From a virus, in IMG/VR virus record IMGVR_UViG_3300017917_001903, positions 22,857 to 86,856 of that record: a DNA stretch of 64,000 nucleotides, one strand, 5' to 3'. Positions 1-7,731 of the stretch are shown here, one piece after another. Each line of letters begins with the position of its first letter. Position 1 is the stretch's first letter. The translations under genes were made by a program, and so were the position numbers. Under the pieces are notes generated by a model. That model was given only the letters and a program-made list of their open reading frames with translations. It searched no databases and was not told where the DNA came from.

Positions 1-20
1 CATCTCTTGCCTCTCCTTAT
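1..20 (-). other. Start codon and RBS of a gene leaving the left edge
   Basis: On the minus strand an AAGGAG Shine-Dalgarno (about 13-18) is followed by an ATG at 3-1. Together with the sigma70 promoter at 101-129 this marks the beginning of a leftward gene. Its coding sequence is outside the window, so its product cannot be named. Confidence 0.6.
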
Positions 21-100
21 GAGTAAGTTTGATGACACGCAGAATATTTAAAGAGGGTTGAGCGTCCTAAGTCCTCTACTACTATTTAGATAGTCTTAGT

Positions 101-129
101 ATAATACTACAATTTTATTGGTTTGTCAA
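101..129 (-). promoter_or_regulatory. Sigma70-type promoter
   Basis: Minus strand: -35 TTGACA at 129-124, 17-base spacer, -10 TATTAT at 106-101. It points at the gene whose ATG is at 3-1, giving a leader of about 90 bases. It also sits just downstream of the nuclease gene, so a new early unit starts here. Confidence 0.7.
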
Positions 130-137
130 CAGGTAGA

Positions 138-581
138 TTACTTACACCAACTCTGTTTGGCTTCGCCGTAATACTCACGTGCATAGCCCTTGCTGATTAG
201 CAGGCCACGTAGACTTTGTCCATCGATGATTACATCGCCTAGTACACGACCACCATACTTGTCCCAATCCATTAGAACAATCTGTAGCTTCTTTGCACCG
301 GCAATTGAATCTTTGGTAAACTTAGTTGCTTCTTGGCCACGTGCATCTTCGCTAGGGCACATAGCTCTGTGGCCTTTTTCTGGTGTGTCTACACCAAACA
401 CACGAATGCTTAGTTCTTTCTTAAGAGGTTCAGGCAACCATGGCGCGGCAAACGCAACTGTGTCACCATCAATAACTCTTAGTATTGTAGCATCGTATGT
501 TACACCTGGCTTCTGCTTCTGTGCGAATGCTGGTGTTGCTGACACTAGTAGGGCCGCTACTAGCATAATTTGTTTGATCAT
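138..581 (-). CDS. Secreted thermonuclease-like (SNase) nuclease
   Basis: 147 aa. Residues 1-20 form a clean signal peptide ending AFA, so the product is probably exported to the periplasm or medium. The rest is a staphylococcal-nuclease OB fold: DGDTV near 38, RVFGVDTPEKG near 59-69 holding the calcium and catalytic residues, and DKYGGRVLG near 105-113 with the second arginine. SNases cut DNA and RNA with calcium. I start at ATG 581 because AGGGG lies just upstream; the upstream in-frame Met at 620 has no RBS and would bury the signal peptide. The RBS lies inside the 3' arm of the hairpin at 586-630. It follows the cell-wall hydrolase gene, suggesting a late or lysis-time role in host DNA or RNA scavenging (inference). 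Confidence 0.85.
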   Translation of the reverse strand: MIKQIMLVAALLVSATPAFAQKQKPGVTYDATILRVIDGDTVAFAAPWLPEPLKKELSIRVFGVDTPEKGHRAMCPSEDARGQEATKFTKDSIAGAKKLQIVLMDWDKYGGRVLGDVIIDGQSLRGLLISKGYAREYYGEAKQSWCK

Positions 582-585
582 AAAA

Positions 586-630
586 ATACCCCTGTGTGCT
601 TTATTGTTATATTTATGCACACAGGGGTAT
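586..630 (-). promoter_or_regulatory. RBS-hiding hairpin with embedded late promoter
   Basis: A perfect 14-base inverted repeat (586-599 with 617-630) encloses a 17-base loop. Read on the minus strand, the 3' arm contains the AGGGG RBS of the nuclease and is followed by TTTTT and the ATG. CATAAATA, one base from the T4 late box, lies at 617-610 at the start of the loop. A late transcript would begin near 604, after the 5' arm, leaving the RBS free. Read-through RNA from the hydrolase gene would fold it shut or terminate. Confidence 0.7.
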
Positions 631-636
631 CTAAAG

Positions 637-1191
637 TTAACTCATCTTATGGAATGAGTGGTTTCCAATTGTAGCAGTTCTAATAAAGTGTCTGCTCCAA
701 TCCGGATTTACTATGTTATAATTAAAATAATGTGTTGCACCATGGGTAGGGTCGCGAGTCCTACCTGATAAAACTTGAAATGCAATACGCATACTTTTAA
801 TCCATTCGTCATGGCTTCTGATGCGATCAGAATTACCATCACAGATCCAGCTGAATTGACAACTGCCTCCGATACGTTGGTAAACAACGCCACAAACTGA
901 TTTTGGAAATCTATGATGTGCTGCCCTGTTTAGTGTAACATGGGCTACAGCCTTCATTCCGCGCTCAGATTCGCCGCGGGCTTCAAAGTATACATTTTTA
1001 GCAAGACACATAAGTTGAGTTTTATCTATCGTGCTTACACTCTCATTATTTTTTACCCTATTGGTAATGAGCCCTTGCTCTAACTCAACTCTAGTTTGAG
1101 CTATTGCTGGATCAATACCTTTAAGCATTAAAAATGACATCAACGCGAATAACGCTACTGCTATTAATGCTTTTGTTCTTGACTTGGGCAT
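637..1191 (-). CDS. Cell wall hydrolase, SleB/Hydrolase_2 family
   Basis: 184 aa. A basic N-terminus and hydrophobic segment (about 8-31) form a signal or anchor sequence. From about residue 60 there is the SleB/CwlJ hydrolase domain: LAKNVYFEARGE carries the likely catalytic glutamate, then AVAHVTLNRAAH, SVCGVVYQ, QFSWICDG and ATHYFN. Family members cut peptidoglycan, acting as lytic transglycosylases or amidases. The start has a very strong RBS (AAAGGAGGT). In a phage this fits a lysis or exolysin role; two other wall enzymes (GH19 and M15) are at 31919-33043. The nuclease gene follows after a hairpin. Confidence 0.85.
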   Translation of the reverse strand: MPKSRTKALIAVALFALMSFLMLKGIDPAIAQTRVELEQGLITNRVKNNESVSTIDKTQLMCLAKNVYFEARGESERGMKAVAHVTLNRAAHHRFPKSVCGVVYQRIGGSCQFSWICDGNSDRIRSHDEWIKSMRIAFQVLSGRTRDPTHGATHYFNYNIVNPDWSRHFIRTATIGNHSFHKMS

Positions 1192-1286
1192 AGTCCTACC
1201 TCCTTTCGACTTTGGGTCTACAATCGTTCTGTAACTATGTCTTATGTCTACTACAAAAGTTTTCCTGTTAGTAGAGATACTGTATG

Positions 1287-1574
1287 TTAGACCATTTTAA
1301 TTGAAGATGTAGCTTCAATAAAGGCCTTTGCAATCTGCTCTTGTGTATGACCGTATGTAATGATTGCAGACTTATTTAGTCGAATACGGTCGGGCAAACT
1401 GCTGATCATCCAGGGTACAAAACCCATACCCTGTGCATTTCCAGCAAGTGTTACTGGCTTGCTGACATAGAAGCTGGAATCATCCTCGCTATCAAAACGA
1501 GCGATTACTTCCTCGCCACTAAGTAGTTTAATGGTGATTGTGTCACCATTAGAAATTGGTTTTTGAATTAACAT
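1287..1574 (-). CDS. Sm-like (LSM-fold) small protein
   Basis: 95 aa. ITIKLLSGEEVIARFDSEDDSSFYVSKPVTL followed by VPWMISSLPDRIRLNKSAIIT has the strand pattern of an Sm-like barrel of the kind common in T4-like marine phages. A second protein of this type is encoded at 42665-43009. Such proteins may bind RNA or scaffold complexes, but no function is shown for this one. It has its own sigma70 promoter at 1609-1637, so it is probably an early gene. Confidence 0.55.
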   Translation of the reverse strand: MLIQKPISNGDTITIKLLSGEEVIARFDSEDDSSFYVSKPVTLAGNAQGMGFVPWMISSLPDRIRLNKSAIITYGHTQEQIAKAFIEATSSIKMV

Positions 1575-1608
1575 GCTATTTAATTACCTTTTTATGCAGT
1601 AAAGTTAC

Positions 1609-1637
1609 ATTATACACTGGTTTTTTTAAAAAATCAA
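1609..1637 (-). promoter_or_regulatory. Sigma70-type promoter for the Sm-like gene
   Basis: Minus strand: -35 TTGATT at 1637-1632, 17-base spacer, -10 TATAAT at 1614-1609. It gives a leader of about 30 bases before the ATG at 1574. Confidence 0.65.
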
Positions 1638-1783
1638 CCGTTTTTTAGAAGAATTTTTGTTTTCTGTTAAATAATTGCGTGGACAGAATATGTTCAGTCT
1701 AACAATAAATGTTTTGCGTCCCTCTTAGTATACGCTATATAGTAGCCCAGTGCTGCAACTGACTGTCCTAATTTAATGAGTAG

Positions 1784-1801
1784 TTGGTAGGCGCCTACCA
1801 A
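1784..1801. repeat. 18-base perfect palindrome
   Basis: TTGGTAGGCGCCTACCAA reads identically on both strands, four bases beyond the stop of the glycosyltransferase gene. On the minus strand it can fold as a 7-bp stem with a GCGC loop but has no U run, so it is a weak terminator at best and could equally be a protein-binding site. The rest of 1641-1783 holds nothing I can support. Confidence 0.5.
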
Positions 1802-1805
1802 ATAC

Positions 1806-2642
1806 TTACTTAAATTCAATATTGACTGGTGCACCAGTCAAGTCTTTTACTACGTTTACGGTAGAGAACTCAAACTCTTCTCCGGTAATTCTGCGCCAAA
1901 GTTCCCATTGTAGCAATAAAGTATTGGCTGCACCGCGGGTGCCGTGTAGATGCATGATTTTTGCATCATTCATATGAATACCATTCCAATTTTTTAGATA
2001 TGCTTGTAGTGCAGGATTGTCTACATCACCAAATGGTACATTCATTGCTTGGAAGTTCATATCAGGACGCAACCAAGTTTTTACATCGGGGTCTTGGCTG
2101 TACATCATGGCATTGAAAATGATCTGCTCAGTACCCCAAATATCGTAATCCCAATCTTTTGCATAACTCCACCCAAGGTCCCAAAGTTCCTTAGGCATGG
2201 TGCTTGGATAGTAGCGCACGCCAGCGTTGAAATAATGTTCATGCTGTAGGCCATATTTGTTGTTAGCATCATCGCCTGACAATGTCTTTGGGTCAGTGTA
2301 ATTGAACAACTGGAACCTATCAAACTTACCAAATACCTCAACTGGTCCAACAACCAATGTGTCGCAGTCTAGGAACAGGATGTTGTGCGGACCATCCGCG
2401 CTGTTGAATTCGCTGTATACATGATCAAAGTTCTTGTGGAAGATTTCCTGATAACTGTCAACTTCGTCTTGGAACACTACGTATTCAAAATCTTCTTGAA
2501 TAAAAGTTTCAGCACTGTGAATTACAATCTCACTCATTGCCTGATAAACTTTGTGTGTGTTTTCGGCCCCCAACTGTTTGTTATATTCTAACTTACCGTT
2601 GGGCTTGATTTTGCTCACAGCCATACATAAGATATTGCTCAT
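1806..2642 (-). CDS. GT-A fold glycosyltransferase
   Basis: 278 aa. LFLDCDTLVVGPVE at about 90-103 contains the DxD motif (D92, D94) that binds the metal and nucleotide-sugar in GT-A enzymes of the GT8 type. It is followed by HYFNAGVRYYP and IWGTEQIIFNAM, typical acceptor-side segments of this fold. The predicted activity is transfer of a sugar from a nucleotide donor; the acceptor is unknown (host surface glycan, virion protein or DNA). Its ATG overlaps the stop of the upstream methyltransferase (ATGA), so the two are translationally coupled and probably act on the same glycan. Confidence 0.75.
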   Translation of the reverse strand: MSNILCMAVSKIKPNGKLEYNKQLGAENTHKVYQAMSEIVIHSAETFIQEDFEYVVFQDEVDSYQEIFHKNFDHVYSEFNSADGPHNILFLDCDTLVVGPVEVFGKFDRFQLFNYTDPKTLSGDDANNKYGLQHEHYFNAGVRYYPSTMPKELWDLGWSYAKDWDYDIWGTEQIIFNAMMYSQDPDVKTWLRPDMNFQAMNVPFGDVDNPALQAYLKNWNGIHMNDAKIMHLHGTRGAANTLLLQWELWRRITGEEFEFSTVNVVKDLTGAPVNIEFK

Positions 2643-3292
2643 AGAAATAACTCCGCTGGCATCAAATCAACCATACTAATATAATTTTGGTTAGCTGTAA
2701 TAATCATTATGTTATTATCTGTTTTATTGCTGTTATGCTTTAGCTGTAGCAGTCTGGTAGAAAAACCTAAATCCGTTGCAATCTTTGCAAGCTCGGTTCT
2801 AAAGTAATTTAATTCATTGTTGGGGATATCTTCGATAATAAAAATTCCCGTGGCACTAAGTTGTTTAAAACTATTTTCAAAAAATACTTTGTTGGCCTTG
2901 TATGTATGCAAGCCGTCGTCAATGATAATATCAAAATTATCCGCACCTACCTGACTCCACATTTCACTAACAACAGCTGGGTTAGTTTGGTCAACGTAGA
3001 ACTTGGTTATGCGTTCTTCTGGTTGAAGAATATCCTTGTCAATATCTGCCGCGTAAATTTGTGCATTTGGAAAAAACTCTCGCCATCCACGTAGACTGCC
3101 ACCGGGCGAATAAATCTGTTTCATATGGCTAGCGATTGAAGGGTTAACTGATCCAATTCCTAGCTCAAAAAGTTTTTTAACTTCGTTTCGCAAATTGTTA
3201 AACAATACAGAATAAATCTGCGTATAATTATGCCAATCATCGCCTTTATCACTGCCGTGATTTTTCATTATGTTACAAAGTTCTGTTTTCAC
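2639..3292 (-). CDS. Class I SAM-dependent methyltransferase
   Basis: 217 aa, GTG start with AGGAA upstream. KKLFELGIGSVNPS (motif I) followed by GGSLRGWREFFPNAQIYAADID resembles macrocin/mycinamicin-type sugar O-methyltransferases, with the acidic motif II residue in AADID. FDIIIDDGLHTYKAN supplies the metal or catalytic acidic residues, and GIFIIEDIPNN follows. It probably methylates a sugar hydroxyl. The 4-base overlap with the glycosyltransferase gene supports a two-step glycan decoration. Confidence 0.75.
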   Translation of the reverse strand: MKTELCNIMKNHGSDKGDDWHNYTQIYSVLFNNLRNEVKKLFELGIGSVNPSIASHMKQIYSPGGSLRGWREFFPNAQIYAADIDKDILQPEERITKFYVDQTNPAVVSEMWSQVGADNFDIIIDDGLHTYKANKVFFENSFKQLSATGIFIIEDIPNNELNYFRTELAKIATDLGFSTRLLQLKHNSNKTDNNIMIITANQNYISMVDLMPAELFL

Positions 3293-3371
3293 GGAATTTC
3301 CTATAAGCCTAAATACTGTTTCGTTATTTAACTGCTAAAACCTGTCAAGCAGGCTATTACTGGCTGGGGCA

Positions 3372-3575
3372 TTAGCCCATTATTTCTAATATTTCAAAAG
3401 CATCTCGAGCCCACTGTATATCGGGCTCATCTATAAAACCATTGTCCGATACCATGACATCTCGGTAGAAACAACGCTGTAGCCAAACCCACTTTCCGGT
3501 AACAGTCTTGTGCGGAAGCACAGCAAATGTATGCTTCCAATCGCTAACTGCATATAGGTGCAAATACTCAGCCAT
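3372..3575 (-). CDS. Small hypothetical protein
   Basis: 67 aa, Trp/Tyr-rich, with an HTFAVLPHKTVTGKWVWL beta-rich core and an acidic C-terminal helix. I do not recognise a characterised family. It overlaps the upstream gene by 8 bases, placing it at the end of the 5064-3372 leftward unit with uvdE. Confidence 0.6.
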   Translation of the reverse strand: MAEYLHLYAVSDWKHTFAVLPHKTVTGKWVWLQRCFYRDVMVSDNGFIDEPDIQWARDAFEILEIMG

Positions 3576-3798
3576 TCGTGTCTGACATAGCTAATATAAA
3601 GAATCCGGCATTTGCAGGAGTCATTGTGATAAATTCATGGCCGGGCCAACTTAGCATACGTACACCATAATGATGGCCTAAAAACCTGTCAACAATTTGT
3701 AGGCTAATGCCACGATACTTGAAATTATAGTGTTGCATCAACCAATTTTCAAAGTTCTTAAACTGCGAATCAGTCAATTTAAACTTAGTTAGATTCAT
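3568..3798 (-). CDS. Small hypothetical protein
   Basis: 76 aa. The start at ATG 3798 is fixed by an ATGA overlap with the upstream stop and a GAGGTGGGG RBS. The C-terminal half (GVRMLSWPGHEFITMTPANAGFFILAMS, read in pieces) is weakly like the downstream half of the preceding protein, so the two may be diverged relatives. Function unknown. Confidence 0.6.
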   Translation of the reverse strand: MNLTKFKLTDSQFKNFENWLMQHYNFKYRGISLQIVDRFLGHHYGVRMLSWPGHEFITMTPANAGFFILAMSDTNG

Positions 3799-4025
3799 CC
3801 CCACCTCAGAATAAACATAGCTAAGTCTTCTTTGCACTCAAAGGTCAACACCATGCCTTCATGCTTATAACGAGCACCAATACCAGTATCATCTAGCCAT
3901 TCAACAATGTGTTCAACATTGTCAACCCACCAGCTAGCACTTTTGATAATAGCATAGTTGCCTATGCCTTCTAAATCGCCGACTAGGAAATGTCCAGCAT
4001 TGTCACCCAGTGTAACTTCGCCCAT
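3795..4025 (-). CDS. Small hypothetical protein
   Basis: 76 aa from ATG 4025, chosen because CTAAGG lies upstream and it sits 13 bases after the uvdE stop. A longer reading from 4115 would overlap uvdE heavily. The sequence (HFLVGDLEGIG, ASWWVDNVEHIVEWLDD, MVLTFECKEDLAMFILRWG) suggests a compact alpha/beta protein. No family recognised. It is coupled to the next gene by ATGA. Confidence 0.55.
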   Translation of the reverse strand: MGEVTLGDNAGHFLVGDLEGIGNYAIIKSASWWVDNVEHIVEWLDDTGIGARYKHEGMVLTFECKEDLAMFILRWG

Positions 4026-4038
4026 ACGATCAGTTACC

Positions 4039-5064
4039 TTAGCCTTTTTGCTGTGCATGTTCGTAGAGTGCAAAACTAGCAAGATTCTTGGCCTTGCTTT
4101 CGCACATGATATCAAAGTTGTCGCGGAAGGTTAAGGCCCAGTCGTTAACTGCACTGTTCCAGTAGTAGTCGCTGTGTGCGCGAAGTTTTGCTTTCTTATG
4201 CCCTTGTGCAAGCAGTGTGTCTAAGCACGGGCGGCTGACACGGCAGGCATCAGGTAGTTGGTCTTCTCTGCTGACACTATAATGTATGACAGGACGCACA
4301 CCACGCCAACTATCAATAACCCTTTTAACACGGTCGTCATTTGCATCTATGTACTCTCCATTTCTAATCCAGTGGTGGTGAATGTCCAGTACCAGCGCAC
4401 AGTGGTCTACAAGCTCTAGGCTCGAATTGAGACCCCAGGACATTTCGTCGTTTTCGATTGTGAGGGTGTTTCTTGCTTCGGTGCTGAGTCTTGGGATAAC
4501 TCGCTTGATACCCTCGGGGCCTTGGCGACCCGCGATGTGGACGTTGATTTTAAAGTCCTGAAACGATTTACCATACCCCATCCATCGCGCCATATCTGCA
4601 TGGTATTCAAATTCCTCTATACTGCGGTCAACAATGTCTGGAGTGTCGCTTGCAAGTACACAAAATTGTCCGGGGTGAAAACTAAGTCGGACGCCGGTGT
4701 TTCGAGCGAGCTCACCAATAGCTGCAAAACGAGGTACCATAGCATCAATGACATCCACACGATTCCAAAAATAAGACCAGCTAGGCTCAGTATAAACGGG
4801 AAGAATATCACTGCCAAGACGCACCATGCGAAGATCTTCAGGTAACGTGGAAACATACTCAACTAATCTCCTTGCCGATTCAGTGTTATGTAACATAATA
4901 TCCCAAAGACGCTGTTCGGCATCATCCCGGGATTGTCTATTTAACCAGGCTACAGTTGTAGCTTTGGTGTTTAGAGGACGCTGTAATTCCTCTAAAATAC
5001 GTTTGGGCTGACTCTGATCTGGGTGCATATATTTACATGCAAAACCAATGCGTTTAACTGTCAT
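4039..5064 (-). CDS. uvdE: UV damage endonuclease UvdE (UVDE/UvsE)
   Basis: 341 aa, full length for the family. The TIM-barrel hallmarks are all present: RIGFACKYMHP at the start, RLGSDILPVYTEP, VRLSFHPGQFCVLAS, KINVHIAGRQG, LTIENDEMSW, VLDIHHHWIRNGEY, PVIHYSVSRE and KLRAHSDYYWN. These carry the His, Glu and Asp ligands for the metal cluster. The enzyme nicks DNA 5' to cyclobutane dimers, 6-4 photoproducts and abasic sites, starting excision repair without UvrABC. T4 uses the DenV glycosylase for this task; this phage carries a different solution. The gene overlaps its upstream neighbour by 11 bases. Confidence 0.93.
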   Translation of the reverse strand: MTVKRIGFACKYMHPDQSQPKRILEELQRPLNTKATTVAWLNRQSRDDAEQRLWDIMLHNTESARRLVEYVSTLPEDLRMVRLGSDILPVYTEPSWSYFWNRVDVIDAMVPRFAAIGELARNTGVRLSFHPGQFCVLASDTPDIVDRSIEEFEYHADMARWMGYGKSFQDFKINVHIAGRQGPEGIKRVIPRLSTEARNTLTIENDEMSWGLNSSLELVDHCALVLDIHHHWIRNGEYIDANDDRVKRVIDSWRGVRPVIHYSVSREDQLPDACRVSRPCLDTLLAQGHKKAKLRAHSDYYWNSAVNDWALTFRDNFDIMCESKAKNLASFALYEHAQQKG

Positions 5065-5317
5065 GTTTATTTCTCATCAAATCAAGGGCGGTGTCAATAG
5101 CGGCATCGTGGCGTTTATTATGGTCAAACTCGTTAATGTCTATTACAGACTTTGTTAGGCTGCTAATACAGTATACTAGCATACTGGTTAAATCAGCAAT
5201 AGATGCGCCCGAAATAACCAAATCATGTTTGGCTACAGGATTTAGATCTTCATCAAATTCAACAAGATATACACCGTATGTGCCAGTATCGTGTACAATT
5301 CTATAGTCTGTGATCAT
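5054..5317 (-). CDS. Small early protein, leaderless mRNA predicted
   Basis: 87 aa, no recognised family. The N-terminal half looks beta-rich (YGVYLVEFDEDLNPVAKHDLVI) and the C-terminal half helical. The -10 element TACAAT ends six bases before the ATG, so transcription would start at or next to the A of ATG and no Shine-Dalgarno can exist. It overlaps and precedes uvdE and is probably co-transcribed with it. Confidence 0.65.
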   Translation of the reverse strand: MITDYRIVHDTGTYGVYLVEFDEDLNPVAKHDLVISGASIADLTSMLVYCISSLTKSVIDINEFDHNKRHDAAIDTALDLMRNKHDS

Positions 5318-5323
5318 AGTTTT

Positions 5324-5352
5324 ATTGTACGACTAAACTTGAGTTTTGTCAA
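5324..5352 (-). promoter_or_regulatory. Sigma70-type promoter giving a leaderless transcript
   Basis: Minus strand: -35 TTGACA 5352-5347, 17-base spacer, -10 TACAAT 5329-5324. ATG 5317 follows after six bases. It drives the small gene and uvdE. Confidence 0.7.
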
Positions 5353-5361
5353 CCAACATTT

Positions 5362-5369
5362 GATAAATA
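5362..5369 (+). promoter_or_regulatory. T4-type late promoter
   Basis: GATAAATA on the plus strand, one base from the T4 late consensus TATAAATA, 32 bases upstream of the GTG of the first virion-type gene. It lies back to back with the leftward sigma70 promoter. Confidence 0.7.
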
Positions 5370-5401
5370 TGTTTATAAAACTTACCTTAATGGAGAATGC
5401 T

Positions 5402-6028
5402 GTGGTAGCACCTGTCAATAACAAAATCAAAAAATACAACTTAGCAGGTTTAAATGCTAATGTTGAATTAGGCAAACAAGGTTCATATATTTCAGGCAAC
5501 GCTAGCGCGATTGGTTTCTATACCAGCGCAGGCGCATTACAAAAGATTGCTATTGCTAACGCAACTGTAGGCAACGAAGCTGTTACAAAGGCACAATTAG
5601 ATGCAGCCGCTGGCGAACTAGTACAGCATATTACTGTTGATGTTGATTACAACTCCGGTAGTGCTAACCTAGCAAGCATTGCAGCCGGTAGCAGAATTTT
5701 AAGTGTTACTGTTGATATTCCCGGTGCATGGGGCGGTACTGCTGACAATACTACTACATTCATTGAAGTAGGTGATAGCAGTAACGGATCACGCTTTATC
5801 CGCGCACAGGACGTTGATGTATTGAAGGTAGGACAATACCACAGCCAATATCAATATGAATATACCAGTGCCGGCACATTAACATACAGTGTAACGCAAG
5901 GCAGTGCAAGTAGCGGTGCAGCTACAATTAGTGTTGTTCTAGCAAGTGACGCTGTAACTGTTACAGACTACGGTTCAATTAACCAAGCACAAAACAGCAA
6001 CGGCGATTTAGGCAACATTACGCTTTAA
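5402..6028 (+). CDS. Virion-type protein, tandem paralog 1
   Basis: 208 aa. I choose GTG 5402 because GGAG lies six bases upstream and because the next gene has the same GTG, spacing and N-terminus (KKYNLAG..ANVELGKQG). An ATG 12 bases earlier would overlap the RBS. Low-complexity Asn/Ser/Ala-rich beta sequence (ADNTTTFIEVGDSS, YEYTSAGTLTYSVTQGSASSGAATISVVLA) is typical of phage decoration, fibre or baseplate proteins. No enzyme motif is seen. It is expressed from a late promoter, fitting a structural role. Confidence 0.65.
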   Translation: MVAPVNNKIKKYNLAGLNANVELGKQGSYISGNASAIGFYTSAGALQKIAIANATVGNEAVTKAQLDAAAGELVQHITVDVDYNSGSANLASIAAGSRILSVTVDIPGAWGGTADNTTTFIEVGDSSNGSRFIRAQDVDVLKVGQYHSQYQYEYTSAGTLTYSVTQGSASSGAATISVVLASDAVTVTDYGSINQAQNSNGDLGNITL

Positions 6029-6040
6029 TAGGAGACCAGC

Positions 6041-6574
6041 GTGGTAGACTCAGTAAAACAATACAACTTAGCTGGCGTAGCTGCTAATGTTGAGTTAGGC
6101 AAGCAAGGTCCTGTTATTGATGGCAGTAACGCTAGTGTAATTGCTTTCAAAGACAAAAACGGTAATGCTAGTGTAATTACAGTAGCGGCAGGCACAGATC
6201 CTACTCATGCTGTCACATTAGATCAACTAGGCGACATCAGCGGCAACGCACTATCTTATGTAACTACTACAGTTAACTACAATTCAGGTAATGTTGTTGT
6301 AGGAAACATTAGTGCAGATAGCTTTGTTCATAGTGTGAGCGTAGAAAAGGGTGCCGGTAACTGGGCCGGTGCTGATGCAAATACAGAAATCACTGTAGGC
6401 GATACAGGTAGTGCCACTAGATTGTTTAGTGGGTTTGATACTTCTATGCAGGTCACACTTGATACAAAATACAAGTATGCAAGCGCCGACACAATTAGTA
6501 TTTTTGTTACACAGGGCGGCGCAAGTTCTGGTACTGCAAAAGTAACTATTTGGTATTCAGGAACTATTAACTAA
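6041..6574 (+). CDS. Virion-type protein, tandem paralog 2
   Basis: 177 aa from GTG 6041, with AGGAG upstream. It shares the N-terminal block (KQYNLAGVAANVELGKQG) and C-terminal block (YKYASADTISIFVTQGGASSG) with the gene before it, so the pair arose by duplication and has diverged in the middle. Probably a structural protein. Its TAA overlaps the next ATG (TAATG). Confidence 0.65.
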   Translation: MVDSVKQYNLAGVAANVELGKQGPVIDGSNASVIAFKDKNGNASVITVAAGTDPTHAVTLDQLGDISGNALSYVTTTVNYNSGNVVVGNISADSFVHSVSVEKGAGNWAGADANTEITVGDTGSATRLFSGFDTSMQVTLDTKYKYASADTISIFVTQGGASSGTAKVTIWYSGTIN

Positions 6575-7485
6575 TGAAAATATACGATATTCTAGAAGGC
6601 AAGGGCGAAAACCGCGAACTGTGGGATCGCATCAAATCAAAAGGTGTAGTGCCCAGCATCGATCGCGAACGTTACACTGACATGTCCGGTGAAGGACTAG
6701 AAGGTCCGTTCCGTATGAAGAACGGACAAGTATTGTACTACGATCCAAAAGAAGGCAAGTACTATAATCGAGATACAGATATGTACGTTGACTACGATGA
6801 CTATCGTGCAATGAATGAAGAAGATGCATACGACAAAGATGTTAAACCTTCTGGCAAGCCACATGATAAAGAAGCGGCTGCAAAACGTGCTAAGGCAGCG
6901 GCATTGGCAGCAGCTAAAAAAGCCAAAGAGCAAGGTATGGCGGAAGCTAGCGGCGACCAAGTTAAAAAAGTGTTTAAGAAAAATGGCGAGCCAGTAGGCG
7001 AAGTTGGTATTGATCCAGAAGCAAGTCCTGGTAACGGTCAATGGTACATGAAGTGCTATGCTTACAATATAGACAATTCAGGCTACGACTCATACGAAGA
7101 AGCTGTAGAAGAATTAAAATATTGTTTAAAGCAAGGTGTAGCCGAAGGCGACAAGCGTCCAGACTACGTAGTTAAAGCCAGCGACAAACCAAAGAAGGTT
7201 AAGCCAAGCATGGGCGGATCAAGCCCCCATCCTTATCAGGGCAAGCTAGTAGGTGCCACAGAAGCAGAAGTTGGTAGCACAGACTATCAATGGACACACG
7301 GTAAAAAGCCAAGTGGTCAAGGTAGCTGGTTCTTTGTTGCACATCGTGGCGGTGTTAACTTCTACAAAGATGTAGAGGGTGAAGATTACATTCAGCTACA
7401 TGGCATGAGCTACGGAGAAGCAAAGAAAGCAGCCATCAAGTGGGCAAAGTCCAAAGGACACACAAGCCTATTTGTAGGAACCTAA
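6574..7485 (+). CDS. Head-type structural protein with leader MKIYDILEG
   Basis: 303 aa. The N-terminus MKIYDILE ends in ILE, matching the [IL]-x-E cleavage rule of the T4 prohead protease, as in other proteins here. The middle has a charged Ala/Lys helix (about 100-125). There are two further x-A-E sites (GMAEA, GVAEG) and repeated small domains (NGEPVGEVGIDPEASPGNG; GSWFFVAHRGGVNFY). Family unknown; I infer a head-internal or scaffold-associated protein processed at several sites. Last gene before a strong terminator. Confidence 0.6.
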   Translation: MKIYDILEGKGENRELWDRIKSKGVVPSIDRERYTDMSGEGLEGPFRMKNGQVLYYDPKEGKYYNRDTDMYVDYDDYRAMNEEDAYDKDVKPSGKPHDKEAAAKRAKAAALAAAKKAKEQGMAEASGDQVKKVFKKNGEPVGEVGIDPEASPGNGQWYMKCYAYNIDNSGYDSYEEAVEELKYCLKQGVAEGDKRPDYVVKASDKPKKVKPSMGGSSPHPYQGKLVGATEAEVGSTDYQWTHGKKPSGQGSWFFVAHRGGVNFYKDVEGEDYIQLHGMSYGEAKKAAIKWAKSKGHTSLFVGT

Positions 7486-7503
7486 CAATTTATTTTACAA
7501 CAC

Positions 7504-7530
7504 AATGGGCCTTAATGGCCCATTTTTTTT
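7504..7530 (+). terminator. Rho-independent terminator
   Basis: AATGGGCC (7504-7511), TTAAT loop, GGCCCATT (7517-7524), then an unbroken T run to 7530. It ends the 5402-7485 late unit. Confidence 0.85.
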
Positions 7531-7559
7531 CGCCGTAAGTAACACACAGGAGTAGTAAG

Positions 7560-7709
7560 ATGGCAAAAAAATCACTAGGCGCTAATACAGCACCACACGT
7601 AAAGATTGAAAAAAGAACCAGCCAGGGTAGCAAAAACCCAAAGCCCAAGACCAGTTCAATGAATAAGCATAAACGCAGATCATTTAAGAAGTACCGAGGA
7701 CAAGGCTGA
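7560..7709 (+). CDS. Small basic protein of T4-like phages
   Basis: 49 aa, starting MAKKSLGANTAPHVKIEKR and ending SFKKYRGQG. Lys/Arg make up about a third of the residues. The RBS AGGAG is at 7548-7552. Very similar short basic proteins with the KTSSMNKHKRRSFKKYRGQG ending are, from memory, common in T4-like marine phages, with no assigned role. Nucleic-acid binding is plausible from composition only. Confidence 0.7.
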   Translation: MAKKSLGANTAPHVKIEKRTSQGSKNPKPKTSSMNKHKRRSFKKYRGQG

Positions 7710-7710
7710 T

Positions 7711-7731
7711 CATAAGTATATTATACTTATG
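7711..7731. repeat. 21-base palindrome over a start codon
   Basis: CATAAGTATA at 7711-7720 and TATACTTATG at 7722-7731 are exact inverted repeats around one central base, and the right arm contains ATG 7729. The next gene has no Shine-Dalgarno. It could be an operator or an unusual promoter whose transcripts start at the ATG. Confidence 0.55.
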
